Virus record (IMG/VR): IMGVR_UViG_3300023178_000179 | Coordinates: 1-31,041 of that record | Reading direction: 5' to 3' (one strand) | From: a virus | Length of the DNA stretch: 31,041 bases | Shown here: positions 8,419 to 15,705 of the stretch, in pieces | Numbering within the stretch: the first letter of the stretch is position 1 | Layout: each line of letters begins with the position of its first letter | Program-made: the position numbers and the translations under genes | Notes under the pieces: generated by a model | What the model was told of the DNA's origin: nothing | Seen by the model: only the letters and a program-made list of their open reading frames with translations | Databases searched by the model: none

Positions 8419-8447
8419 TTGACAAACCCCCTGTAATATGAGATCAT
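8419..8447 (+). promoter_or_regulatory. Sigma70-type promoter (TTGACA-17-GATCAT)
   Basis: A consensus -35 box TTGACA at 8419-8424 is followed 17 bases later by GATCAT, which matches TATAAT at 4 of 6 positions. The start would be near 8454, giving a leader of about 30 bases before the ATG at 8485. A TAATAT at 8434 is too close to the -35 box to serve. Confidence 0.6.
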
Positions 8448-8484
8448 CATATAGTGATTTGGTTCTCTATATGGGATTTTTGAT

Positions 8485-10746
8485 ATGAATGATGTTGTGA
8501 TGTTCACAAAGAATTCGAAAAGTCTTCTTGCTAAACTAATGGCAGAAGAAGACATTTCGGTTCAACACAAGAATATTGAGACTGCTTACTTTGATGTAAA
8601 AAATCGTGTTCTTGCCCTCCCTCTTTGGAAAGATATGTCTGGTACACTTTATGACCTGTTGGTAGGACATGAGGTGGGACATGCTTTATATACTCCTTCA
8701 GAAGAAGGTGTTTTAGAAAATGCAATCAAACGTTCTAACAAAGCGTTTGTTAATGTTGTAGAAGATGCTCGAATTGAAAAATTGATGAAACGAAAGTTTC
8801 CTGGCTTGCGTTCATCTTTCTTCAAAGGTTATGATGAACTTCATGACAAAGACTTTTTCGGAATTCAACAATCCGATTTCGGTAATATGTCATTTATCGA
8901 TAAAATCAATGTGTTCTTTAAGTACCCTTCGAACCAGTATGATCTAAAGGGTTACTTTACTACAGAAGAACTTCCATATGTAAAAATGGTTGCAGAAACT
9001 GAAACATTTGCAGAAGTTGCGGATGTTGCAGAAAAAATCTTTAACTTCATTTCTGAGAAAGTAGAAGAAGAAAAAGAAAATCAAATGCAAAATTCTGTTT
9101 CACCATCCGATGAAGAAGAAAATCCAGATGCACAAAGTATTGATATTTCTTCTGACAGTTCTGAAGAGATTGAAGAGACTGATGGTGATGGTGATGCTGA
9201 TCAGGAAAAAAATTCAGAAAACGGAAATGATGATGATTCCAAATCTTCTTCAGAAGAAAAAGTTTCTGCAAACGGTGGTGATAAAATAGAACCATCAGAT
9301 AGTGAAGAAACATCTACAACATCTACTGGTGGGAAAGAAGGTGGTTCTGGAATTAATGATAATGAGTTTGTGTCTCAGACAGCAACCGACCTTGCAGATG
9401 CACTTAAAGAATTGATAGATCATGAAGCGTCTATCACATATCTTGATATCCCAAAATTCAATGCAAATGATTATATTATTCAGTGGACAGAAGTGCGTGA
9501 TGATCTTGCGAAGAAGTTGGATATGAGCTTGATTACAACTGAAAAAATGAAGAACTACTGGACAAACTCATATACTAATCTTCTTGCAAAACATAACAAA
9601 ACAATTTCTTATCTTGTAAAAGAATTTGAAATGAAGAAGTCTGCAGATGAGTATGCGAAAAGTTATATTGCGAAGTCTGGTAATATCAACTCCAACAAAC
9701 TTTGGAGTTTCCAGTTGAATGAAGATATCTTTAAAAAGAAAAATGTCATTCCAGAAGGCAAAAACCATGGTATGGTTATGCTTGTTGACTGGTCAGGTTC
9801 TATGCATCGTCAGTTGGTTAAGACGGTAGAACAAACAATTATTCTTGCAACTTTTTGCCGCCGTGTTGGAATTCCTTTTGAGGTTTACAACTTCAGTGAT
9901 CAAAATCGTTCTAAAGTTGACAAATATGAAATTTTGGAATCGCTAGAAGTAGGTGAACATGTTTTTAGTCCAAATGTAAAACTTCATTGCATGTTGTCTC
10001 ATAAAATGAAAAAGTCTGAATTCTATGAAGCATGTCGGCAATATATCAATCTTGCATATGCAAATGTATATCATATTTATGGTATAACTTATGAACTGGA
10101 TCAATACCGCATGGGTGGAACTCCTCTTAACGATTCTTTGATTATTCTTGATAAAGTAGTAGGTAAGTTTCGTAAAGAAAACTCAGTTCAGAAAATGAGT
10201 TTTGTAGTTCTGACAGATGGTGAGGCAGGAGATCATTTCCAATATGTTGATGAAACCCCCGATGGACAAAAGTGGATTTCTCATAAAGGATTTTCTTGGC
10301 GCCGGACTCTCAATTCCAGTACAGTTTTTGTAAAGGACAAGAATACAGGAACATTCTTTTCGTATGACACAAAAAAACATAGTCAAACTGATGCATATTT
10401 GGATTATATGAAAAATAAACATAATGCCTCTTCTATTGGGTTTTATGTTGTGAATAACCTTCGGGACTTAAAATCCGCTATCTATAATTACATGGGTAAA
10501 GGAAATGTGTGGTGTGATACTGGAAAATACCTAAAAGAGTCTCGTAAAAATGGTTTCTTGACAGCTACTAAGTGTGGATATGATGAATATTACATTCTTG
10601 ATATGCGTAACCAAGGTAGTGAAGATGAATTGGAAGTTAGTGATGATATGACTAATGCAAAAATTGCAAAACAGTTTGCAAAATTCCAATCCAAGAAAAA
10701 AACCAGTCGCCAACTTCTAAATAAATTTGTCGATCTGGTGAAATAA
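8485..10746 (+). CDS. CobT-like protein: HExxH metallopeptidase-type domain + VWA domain
   Basis: A 753-residue two-part protein. The N-terminal part has HEVGH (H62, E63, H66) followed by VVEDARIE (about 91-98), the arrangement of a zinc metallopeptidase with a downstream glutamate ligand. Residues about 195-300 are acidic, Ser/Asp/Glu-rich and probably disordered. The C-terminal part is a von Willebrand A domain with a complete MIDAS-type set: DWSGS (D435 onward), GGTPLND and LTDGEAGD. This is the layout of CobT-type partners of MoxR/CobS AAA+ ATPases, and such an ATPase follows directly. No cobaltochelatase CobN is present, so the role is more likely protein remodelling or processing than vitamin B12 synthesis. 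All 19 Arg codons are CGN, unlike the neighbouring genes. Confidence 0.82.
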   Translation: MNDVVMFTKNSKSLLAKLMAEEDISVQHKNIETAYFDVKNRVLALPLWKDMSGTLYDLLVGHEVGHALYTPSEEGVLENAIKRSNKAFVNVVEDARIEKLMKRKFPGLRSSFFKGYDELHDKDFFGIQQSDFGNMSFIDKINVFFKYPSNQYDLKGYFTTEELPYVKMVAETETFAEVADVAEKIFNFISEKVEEEKENQMQNSVSPSDEEENPDAQSIDISSDSSEEIEETDGDGDADQEKNSENGNDDDSKSSSEEKVSANGGDKIEPSDSEETSTTSTGGKEGGSGINDNEFVSQTATDLADALKELIDHEASITYLDIPKFNANDYIIQWTEVRDDLAKKLDMSLITTEKMKNYWTNSYTNLLAKHNKTISYLVKEFEMKKSADEYAKSYIAKSGNINSNKLWSFQLNEDIFKKKNVIPEGKNHGMVMLVDWSGSMHRQLVKTVEQTIILATFCRRVGIPFEVYNFSDQNRSKVDKYEILESLEVGEHVFSPNVKLHCMLSHKMKKSEFYEACRQYINLAYANVYHIYGITYELDQYRMGGTPLNDSLIILDKVVGKFRKENSVQKMSFVVLTDGEAGDHFQYVDETPDGQKWISHKGFSWRRTLNSSTVFVKDKNTGTFFSYDTKKHSQTDAYLDYMKNKHNASSIGFYVVNNLRDLKSAIYNYMGKGNVWCDTGKYLKESRKNGFLTATKCGYDEYYILDMRNQGSEDELEVSDDMTNAKIAKQFAKFQSKKKTSRQLLNKFVDLVK

Positions 10747-10749
10747 TTG

Positions 10750-10782
10750 CCAAAAACTATTGACAACCCTAGTAGTTTTTGG
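10750..10782. promoter_or_regulatory. Perfect 10-bp inverted repeat embedded in the cobS promoter
   Basis: CCAAAAACTA (10750-10759) and TAGTTTTTGG (10773-10782) are exact complements. They flank 13 bases that include the -35 box, and the right arm ends where the -10 box begins. In DNA it would suit a dimeric regulator. In read-through RNA it would form a hairpin 4 bases after the preceding stop codon, possibly attenuating the upstream transcript. Confidence 0.6.
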
Positions 10783-10788
10783 TATTAT
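10760..10788 (+). promoter_or_regulatory. Sigma70-type promoter (TTGACA-17-TATTAT) before the CobS-like gene
   Basis: TTGACA at 10760-10765 and TATTAT at 10783-10788 have the optimal 17-base spacing. The start is expected near 10795, about 40 bases before the ATG at 10836. The -35 box lies in the loop of the inverted repeat at 10750-10782, so promoter access may be controlled. Confidence 0.8.
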
Positions 10789-10835
10789 GTACTTGTAATG
10801 ATGATTTGTGAAACCTTCCCTGTGGAGAATATATA

Positions 10836-11978
10836 ATGTGGAATAAAGACAAAAAGGTAGAGTTCCTTTCAAAACTCCAAACCAAGTATGGTAGTGTTGT
10901 CCGTAAAAAAGACATTCTTGCCGAGGCAGAAGAGTTTGGTGAGGCAACTCCCCAATGGTTGTGTAAAACACAAAACCGCCAAGGACATGGTTCCTACAAT
11001 GTAAGTAATGTGTTTAATATGCTTACAGGTAATGTTGTTCCTATTACAAAAACAAAAAAGTCGGCGGTGTCAATGCCAGAACGTCATACAGAATCATTGA
11101 TTCCAGAAAAAGATCCAAACTTTGTTAAGTTCGGATTCTACAATGACATGAAAAAGATTCTTTCATCAAAAATCTTTTATCCTGTTTTCATTACTGGACT
11201 TTCTGGAAACGGTAAAACCTACGGTTCGCAACAACTTTGTGCTCAACTGAAACGTGAGTGTATTACAGTTCCAATTACTATCGAAACTGATGAGTCAGAT
11301 TTGTTGGGGGATAAAACCCTTGTTGATGGTAATGTAGTCTTCTCACAAGGCCCTGTTGTCGATGCAATGGAACGAGGTGCAGTTCTTATTCTTGATGAAA
11401 TTGACCTTGCATCAAATAAGATTATGTGTCTCCAGTCTATCATTGATGGTAAGGGTGTTTATCTAAAGAAAGATAACCGCATGGTTCGTCCTGCGCCTGG
11501 GTTTACAGTTATTGCAACTGCAAACACAAAAGGTAAAGGTTCTGATGATGGACGGTTCATCGGTACTAATGTTCTGAACGAGGCGTTCTTGGAACGATTC
11601 AAAGTTACCTTTGAACAGGAGTATCCTTCTCAATCGGTAGAGAAGAAAATTCTTACAAACCATCTTACTTCCTTTGGTAAGGTTGGTTCTGAAGAAACAA
11701 AAATCATCGAAGACCTTACCACTTGGGCTTCCGCAATTCGCCGAACCTTTGAAGAAGGTGGTATCGATGAAATCATTTCTACTCGCCGTCTAGTCCACAT
11801 TGTCGAGACATATTCAATATTTGGTGATGTGTTCAAGGCAGTAGAACTTTGTACAAATCGTTTTGATGAAGATACAAAGTCATCCTTTGTTGACCTGTTC
11901 ACCAAGATTAACGGTGGTGAAGATGTCACAAACATGGGAACGAATGATGAAGAACTATTCAATGAGGAACCATTTTGA
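10836..11978 (+). CDS. cobS: CobS-like (MoxR-type) AAA+ ATPase
   Basis: 380-residue AAA+ ATPase of the MoxR/CobS group, annotated cobS in marine T4-like phages. Residues 1-60 resemble an N-terminal helix-turn region. Walker A GLSGNGKT is near 121-128, Walker B AVLILDEIDLA near 180-190, sensor 1 IATANT follows, and the arginine-finger region is NEAFLERF. Such ATPases act as ring chaperones together with a VWA-domain partner, here the gene directly upstream. Cobalt insertion is unlikely without a CobN subunit. The start is supported by TGGAGA at 10822-10827 and overlaps the stop of a 12-codon upstream frame. All 14 Arg codons are CGN. The next gene starts at a TTG overlapping its stop. Confidence 0.88.
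   Translation: MWNKDKKVEFLSKLQTKYGSVVRKKDILAEAEEFGEATPQWLCKTQNRQGHGSYNVSNVFNMLTGNVVPITKTKKSAVSMPERHTESLIPEKDPNFVKFGFYNDMKKILSSKIFYPVFITGLSGNGKTYGSQQLCAQLKRECITVPITIETDESDLLGDKTLVDGNVVFSQGPVVDAMERGAVLILDEIDLASNKIMCLQSIIDGKGVYLKKDNRMVRPAPGFTVIATANTKGKGSDDGRFIGTNVLNEAFLERFKVTFEQEYPSQSVEKKILTNHLTSFGKVGSEETKIIEDLTTWASAIRRTFEEGGIDEIISTRRLVHIVETYSIFGDVFKAVELCTNRFDEDTKSSFVDLFTKINGGEDVTNMGTNDEELFNEEPF
11961..11969 (+). promoter_or_regulatory. Ribosome site resembling the T4 gene 44 RegA operator (AATGAGGAA)
   Basis: AATGAGGAA contains the Shine-Dalgarno GAGGA and lies 5 bases before a TTG start codon at 11975, which it supports. The same 9-mer occurs before the polymerase gene at 16888. It matches the start of the RegA-bound site known for T4 gene 44. 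Repression by the RegA encoded at 14301 is inferred. Confidence 0.4.
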
Positions 11979-12271
11979 TAGATTATAAGTTCAACGAAGA
12001 TGTATTGCTCGAAGAGATTCGGGCATACATCGATAATACATACAACCAACACTATTCGCAAGGCAGATTCCAATCGACCGAATTCATTATGGATAATGGT
12101 TTAGGCGAAGGATTTTGTTTAGGAAATGTATTGAAATATACACAAAGATATGGTAAAAAGGGATCACCAGAAGATCATAGAAAAGATCTATTGAAGGTGA
12201 TCCACTATGGTTTACTGGCATTACATAATCATGATTTAACTTATGGAGAAAATATAAATGAGATTGAGTGA
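11975..12271 (+). CDS. DUF3310-like small protein
   Basis: 98 residues. The central motif FCLGNVLKYTQRYGKKG followed by DLLKVIHYGLLAL matches the DUF3310 pattern, widespread in phages and sometimes labelled a nucleotide kinase; its biochemical role is not established. It starts at TTG overlapping the cobS stop (TTGATA), with a strong GAGGA 5-10 bases upstream. There is no alternative ATG before the conserved core. It overlaps gp45 by 14 bases, so it belongs to the same transcript as the clamp genes. Confidence 0.72.
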   Translation: MIDYKFNEDVLLEEIRAYIDNTYNQHYSQGRFQSTEFIMDNGLGEGFCLGNVLKYTQRYGKKGSPEDHRKDLLKVIHYGLLALHNHDLTYGENINEIE

Positions 12272-12956
12272 AACAACCCAGAATATTCTAAAAAATTATT
12301 CTACTATTAATCAGTCGATTTATCTTAAAAAAGGTAATCGACTTTCGACTATTTCCGTGATGCGAAATATCCTTGCAGCCGCAGATGTAACAGAAGACTT
12401 TCCAGTAGATTTTTGTATCTATGATTTGACAAAGTTTTTAAACCTATTGTCAGTATACCCAGAACTTGAATTTCACGAAAAGTATGTGATGATGACCAAT
12501 GGGGAAAAGAGTTATAAGTTCTATGCTGCAGAACCATCTATTGTTGTATATACAGAAAATACATTTGAACTAGATGGTTCGGAAAACAATCCATCAGGTT
12601 CTAAACCATCTCCAACTTGGGATATTGATGTTAATATTCCTAATACAACACTTTCGACAATCAATAAAGTGGCATCGATAAGTGGACTTCCAGATTTTTC
12701 TTTGGAAACTGGTGATGATGAAAAAGTATTTTTGTGTGCATTGGATAAGAAAGATGATACCTCTAATGTTGCAAAAGAACCAGTTGGCGAGAGTGATAAA
12801 AACTTTAGAATGTTCTTCAAGTCTGAGAACTTGAAACTTATCGAAGGTGATTATTCTGTAAGTATTTCGAAGAACAAAATCTCAACTTTCCGCCATCAGA
12901 AACTTCCTATTCAGTATTGGATTACACTTGAACAAGATTCTGTTTATGGAGAGTGA
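12258..12956 (+). CDS. 45: gp45 sliding clamp
   Basis: Processivity clamp of the phage DNA polymerase; in T4 it is also the mobile activator of late transcription through gp55 and gp33. The 232 residues match T4 gp45 (228). Recognisable features are the N-terminal SETTQNILKNYSTINQSIYLKKGN, the strand segment FPVDFCIYDLTKFL, and the C-terminal SKNKISTFRHQKLPIQYWITLE. A Gly/Ser/Pro-rich loop near residues 109-118 may be a surface insertion. GGAGAA sits 7 bases before the ATG. Its end overlaps the gp44 start region, keeping the T4 order 45-44-62-regA. Confidence 0.95.
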   Translation: MRLSETTQNILKNYSTINQSIYLKKGNRLSTISVMRNILAAADVTEDFPVDFCIYDLTKFLNLLSVYPELEFHEKYVMMTNGEKSYKFYAAEPSIVVYTENTFELDGSENNPSGSKPSPTWDIDVNIPNTTLSTINKVASISGLPDFSLETGDDEKVFLCALDKKDDTSNVAKEPVGESDKNFRMFFKSENLKLIEGDYSVSISKNKISTFRHQKLPIQYWITLEQDSVYGE

Positions 12957-12958
12957 GG

Positions 12959-13915
12959 ATGGGTTCAGAAAATTATCTATGGGTAGAGTCATATCGTCCT
13001 AAAACCATTGACGAATGCATATTGCCGGACGACCTAAAGGCGACCTTCAAAGAGTTCGTAGAAAACGGTAGTCTTCCTAACCTACTCCTTGCAGGAGGGC
13101 CTGGTATTGGTAAAACAACTGTCGCTAGAGCATTATGCGAAGAACTGAATGTTGACTATATATTAGTGAACGGTTCAGAAGATGGAAACATCGACACTCT
13201 TAGAACCAAGATTAGAAACTATGCATCAACTGTAAGTTTTAGTGCGAGTGATAATGCAGAATTTGGAAAGGTTATTATTTTAGATGAGGCAGATTATCTC
13301 AATCCGCAATCGACTCAGCCTGCTTTGCGTGGGTTTATCGAAGAATTCTCAGGCAATTGCAGATTTATTCTCACTTGTAATTTTAAAAATCGTATCATCG
13401 AACCACTTCATAGTCGGTGCTCTCTAGTAGAATTTAAGATTGCAAAAAAAGACAAACCAAAACTTGCATCTGGTTTTTACACTAGGGTTCTTAAGATTCT
13501 TGATAGTGAGAATATCAAGTATAAAGAAAAAGTCATTCAACAACTTGTAATGAAACACTTTCCAGATTGGAGAAGAGTTTTAAATGAGTTGCAAAGATAT
13601 TCTATAGGTGGTGAGATTGACGAAGGCCTTCTCACTGATGTTGGAGAAATAAATCTTGGTAAGTTAGTATCTGCCTTAAAAGATAAAAAGTTTACCGAAA
13701 TGCGTGGATGGGTAAATCAAAATTTAGACAATGACCCTAATACTTTGTTTAGAAGTATCTATGATGGACTGTATGACCATATGGAACCATCTTCCATACC
13801 CCAGGCAGTCGTAACAATTGCAGATTATTCGTATAAGTCTGCCTTTGTAGCTGATCAGGAAATCAATTTAGTTGCATGTCTTACTGAACTAATGGTAGAG
13901 TGTGACTGGAAATGA
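12959..13915 (+). CDS. 44: gp44 clamp loader large subunit
   Basis: AAA+ ATPase that, with gp62, opens gp45 and loads it at primer ends. The 318 residues match T4 gp44 (319). It shows WVESYRPKTIDECI (N-terminal clamp-loader motif), Walker A GGPGIGKTT (about 47-55), Walker B IILDEADYL, sensor 1 FILTCNF, and SRC in HSRCS for the arginine finger. The ATG at 12959 is chosen over an in-frame GTG at 12953 because GGAG at 12948-12951 is only one base from the GTG and 7 from the ATG. The stop overlaps the gp62 start (ATGA). Confidence 0.96.
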   Translation: MGSENYLWVESYRPKTIDECILPDDLKATFKEFVENGSLPNLLLAGGPGIGKTTVARALCEELNVDYILVNGSEDGNIDTLRTKIRNYASTVSFSASDNAEFGKVIILDEADYLNPQSTQPALRGFIEEFSGNCRFILTCNFKNRIIEPLHSRCSLVEFKIAKKDKPKLASGFYTRVLKILDSENIKYKEKVIQQLVMKHFPDWRRVLNELQRYSIGGEIDEGLLTDVGEINLGKLVSALKDKKFTEMRGWVNQNLDNDPNTLFRSIYDGLYDHMEPSSIPQAVVTIADYSYKSAFVADQEINLVACLTELMVECDWK

Positions 13916-14298
13916 GTTACGATTTATTTAAAGATTACATTCCATCAATCTCTCATACAAAAAAGAGGTTGATGGATAGTGATGATGAACAATGGGAGAA
14001 AAACTATCAACCTTACCTTGTAAACAAGAACTACTCTAATTTCCAAGATACTATATTATACGCCAACGAAATGAACAAATATCATAATCTTGATAATAAG
14101 TTACAATTCGATTATTTACTAAATAGTATACGTCCAAGGAAAAGGTTTTCACCTTGGCATAAAAAAACTATTCATAATGACTTTGATTATGTAAAAGAAT
14201 ATTATGGATATAATAATAAAAAAACAGAACAGGCTCTTAATATCCTAACAAAAAAACAAATAGAGGAAATAAAGAGTCAAATGAATAAAGGCGGATAA
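13912..14298 (+). CDS. 62: gp62 clamp loader small subunit
   Basis: Non-ATPase partner of gp44 in the gp44/62 clamp loader. At 128 residues it is clearly shorter than T4 gp62 (187). It keeps the N-terminal pattern SYDLFKDYIPSISHTKKRLM and the central RPRKRFSPWHKK. The missing length is at the C-terminal side, as appears common in marine relatives. The ATGA overlap with gp44 suggests coupled translation to set subunit ratio. Identification depends on position as much as on motifs. Confidence 0.88.
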   Translation: MSYDLFKDYIPSISHTKKRLMDSDDEQWEKNYQPYLVNKNYSNFQDTILYANEMNKYHNLDNKLQFDYLLNSIRPRKRFSPWHKKTIHNDFDYVKEYYGYNNKKTEQALNILTKKQIEEIKSQMNKGG

Positions 14299-14300
14299 TT

Positions 14301-14690
14301 ATGTCAGTACTAGAAACTTTAGTGGAAGTTGCACTTGGTGATCAAGAAGACTTCTTGAAAATTAGAGAGACATTAACTAGAATTGGTGTCGCATCAAAAA
14401 AAGACAGAAAACTTTATCAATCTTGCCATATTCTTCATAAACAAGGAAAATATTACATCGTTCATTTCAAAGAGTTGTTTAAACTTGATGGAAAATCATC
14501 AGACTTTTCTGACAATGACAGGGCAAGAAGGAATACAGTTGTAAATCTATTGAAAGAGTGGGGATTAATTAATGTTGTTAAGACAGACGAATTTGAAAGT
14601 GCCCCTATTTCTCAAATTAAAATAATTTCTCATAAAGAGAAAGATAATTGGGAGTTAGTACCAAAGTATAATATTGGTAGAAAAAAATAA
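14301..14690 (+). CDS. regA: RegA translational repressor
   Basis: RNA-binding protein that represses translation of early phage mRNAs at their start sites. The 129 residues are close to T4 RegA (122). Strong family segments are DFLKIRETLTRIGVASKKD, LYQSCHILHKQGKYYIVHFKE, and the C-terminal WELVPKYNIG. A ribosome site AAAGGCGG precedes the ATG, 2 bases after gp62. In T4, RegA represses genes 44 and 45 and itself. Candidate sites sharing the gene 44 operator core AATGAGGAA occur at 11961 and 16888. Confidence 0.96.
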   Translation: MSVLETLVEVALGDQEDFLKIRETLTRIGVASKKDRKLYQSCHILHKQGKYYIVHFKELFKLDGKSSDFSDNDRARRNTVVNLLKEWGLINVVKTDEFESAPISQIKIISHKEKDNWELVPKYNIGRKK

Positions 14691-14710
14691 TTTGAAAGGT
14701 GAACTACTTA

Positions 14711-15085
14711 ATGACTAATTTTGAAAAAGTAAAACAGTTTATGGAAACCTTTGGACAAGAAGTTGTACAAAAGGCAAAATTTCCAAGTAAAGAAATTGTT
14801 AGTTTAAGAAATGAGTTGATTGAAGAAGAGTTACAAGAACTTAGAGTGGCGTCAATCCTAGACAACGATTTAGTAGAAGTAGCAGATGCATTAACTGATC
14901 TGTTGTATGTTGTTTATGGCGCTGGACATGCCTATGGTATAGACTTAGATAAATGTTTCGATGAAGTTCATCGTTCCAATATGTCTAAACTAGGACTTGA
15001 TGGTAAACCCATCTATAGAGATGATGGAAAAGTTCTAAAAGGCCCAAATTTTTTTCAACCAGACTTGAATAATATTATATATTGA
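14711..15085 (+). CDS. mazG: MazG-like nucleotide pyrophosphohydrolase
   Basis: 124-residue all-alpha NTP pyrophosphohydrolase domain of the MazG/phosphoribosyl-ATP pyrophosphatase type. The metal-binding pattern is visible: ELIEEELQEL for the E-x-x-E part, and DNDLVEVADALTDLLYVV for the E-x-x-D part. The C-terminal YRDDGKVLKGPNF segment matches the short phage type. Such enzymes hydrolyse dNTPs or, as proposed for cyanophages, alter (p)ppGpp or nucleotide pools; the substrate here is unknown. An in-frame GTG at 14699 is rejected in favour of the ATG at 14711, which has AAGGTG 9 bases upstream. It is the last gene before a 105-base leader. Confidence 0.88.
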   Translation: MTNFEKVKQFMETFGQEVVQKAKFPSKEIVSLRNELIEEELQELRVASILDNDLVEVADALTDLLYVVYGAGHAYGIDLDKCFDEVHRSNMSKLGLDGKPIYRDDGKVLKGPNFFQPDLNNIIY

Positions 15086-15190
15086 TTATATATAGTATAT
15101 GGATCGTGGGTTCCATCGTGCAATCGCAGTAAAATCCACATGTTACCGAAAGGGACAGTACATAAACCTTGCTAAATATAGGAGGAAAAC
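15086..15190 (+). promoter_or_regulatory. 105-base leader of hsp20, with weak promoter and small basic frame
   Basis: One of the longest gene-free stretches in the window. TTGAAT at 15065 with TATATA about 16 bases on is a possible weak promoter. A frame opens at ATG 15099 and runs 36 codons to TAA at 15207-15209, overlapping the hsp20 start. It is rich in Arg and Lys but has no ribosome site. A very strong TAGGAGG (15179-15185) serves hsp20; CCT at 15168-15170 could pair with AGG there. No convincing riboswitch or tRNA is seen. Confidence 0.35.
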
Positions 15191-15658
15191 ATGGTTAGTA
15201 CAAGATTAAGAAGTTTAGACCCATTTATGCGTTACAGTGTCGGGTTTGATAGATTGTTTAATGAACTTGAGGCAATGACTCAATCAACAACGCAAAACTA
15301 TCCCCCCTACAATGTAATCAAAGAAACAGATTCGAACTATCGTATCGAAATCGCAGTTTCTGGATTTTCGGAAGACGAACTTGAAGTAGAAATAAAAGAA
15401 AGTATTCTACGAGTAAAAGGTTCTGTCCAAGAAAAACAAAATGATTCTGCATTCCTACATAGAGGTATTTCTGGAAAGGACTTTGAAAGAACCTTTACAT
15501 TAAATGCCGATATTGTTGTAGTGGGTGCTGAATTAGTGAATGGATTGCTTGTTATTGAATTAGAACATGTAATCCCAGAAGAAAAGAAACCTCGCCGAAT
15601 TGATATCGGTGGTTCTAAAACACTGCCGAATAAAAAGAAAAAATTCTTGGCAGAGTAA
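15191..15658 (+). CDS. hsp20: Hsp20 / IbpA-like small heat shock protein
   Basis: Alpha-crystallin-domain chaperone of 155 residues. It has a short N-terminal region typical of IbpA (FMRYSVGFDRLFNEL), then the crystallin domain from about residue 37 (YPPYNVIKETDSNYRIEIAVSGF). The conserved ELEVEIKESILRVKG and the late G-x-L motif (NGLLVIELE) follow, then a basic tail. Such genes are part of the shared set in marine T4-like phages and probably hold phage proteins, possibly capsid intermediates, in a soluble state. Translation should be strong because of TAGGAGG 5 bases upstream. A GC-rich hairpin follows its stop. Confidence 0.94.
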   Translation: MVSTRLRSLDPFMRYSVGFDRLFNELEAMTQSTTQNYPPYNVIKETDSNYRIEIAVSGFSEDELEVEIKESILRVKGSVQEKQNDSAFLHRGISGKDFERTFTLNADIVVVGAELVNGLLVIELEHVIPEEKKPRRIDIGGSKTLPNKKKKFLAE

Positions 15659-15663
15659 AAAAT

Positions 15664-15684
15664 TGGGGGGAACCATTCCCCCCA
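15664..15684 (-). terminator. GC-rich hairpin with U-tract on the minus strand
   Basis: Nine base pairs (TGGGGGGAA with TTCCCCCCA) close a 3-base loop. On the minus strand the stem is followed within 2 bases by six T residues, a textbook intrinsic terminator. On the + strand, after hsp20, no T-run follows; instead a second small palindrome CATCATTTGATG occupies 15683-15694. It may still slow + strand transcription, so it could work in both directions. Confidence 0.6.
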
Positions 15685-15705
15685 TCATTTGATGAGGATT
15701 AAAAA

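Noticed and set aside
8434-8439. TAATAT as the -10 box of the promoter before the CobT-like gene
   Set aside because: It is only 9 bases after TTGACA; GATCAT at 17 bases is preferred.
9047-9313. Minus-strand frame opposite the acidic linker of the CobT-like protein
   Set aside because: Its His/Phe/Leu-rich composition is just the complement of Glu/Asp/Ser codons.
8485-11978. Vitamin B12 cobalt chelatase function for the CobT/CobS-like pair
   Set aside because: No CobN subunit or other cobalamin gene is present, and the metallopeptidase-type N-terminus points elsewhere.
11630-12073. Long minus-strand open frame opposite the cobS end (147 codons)
   Set aside because: It is a shadow of well-supported + strand genes, crosses a gene junction, and has no recognisable domain.
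15106-15120. GGTTCCATC-like segment suggesting a tRNA T-loop
   Set aside because: No acceptor stem, D arm or anticodon arm can be formed around it.
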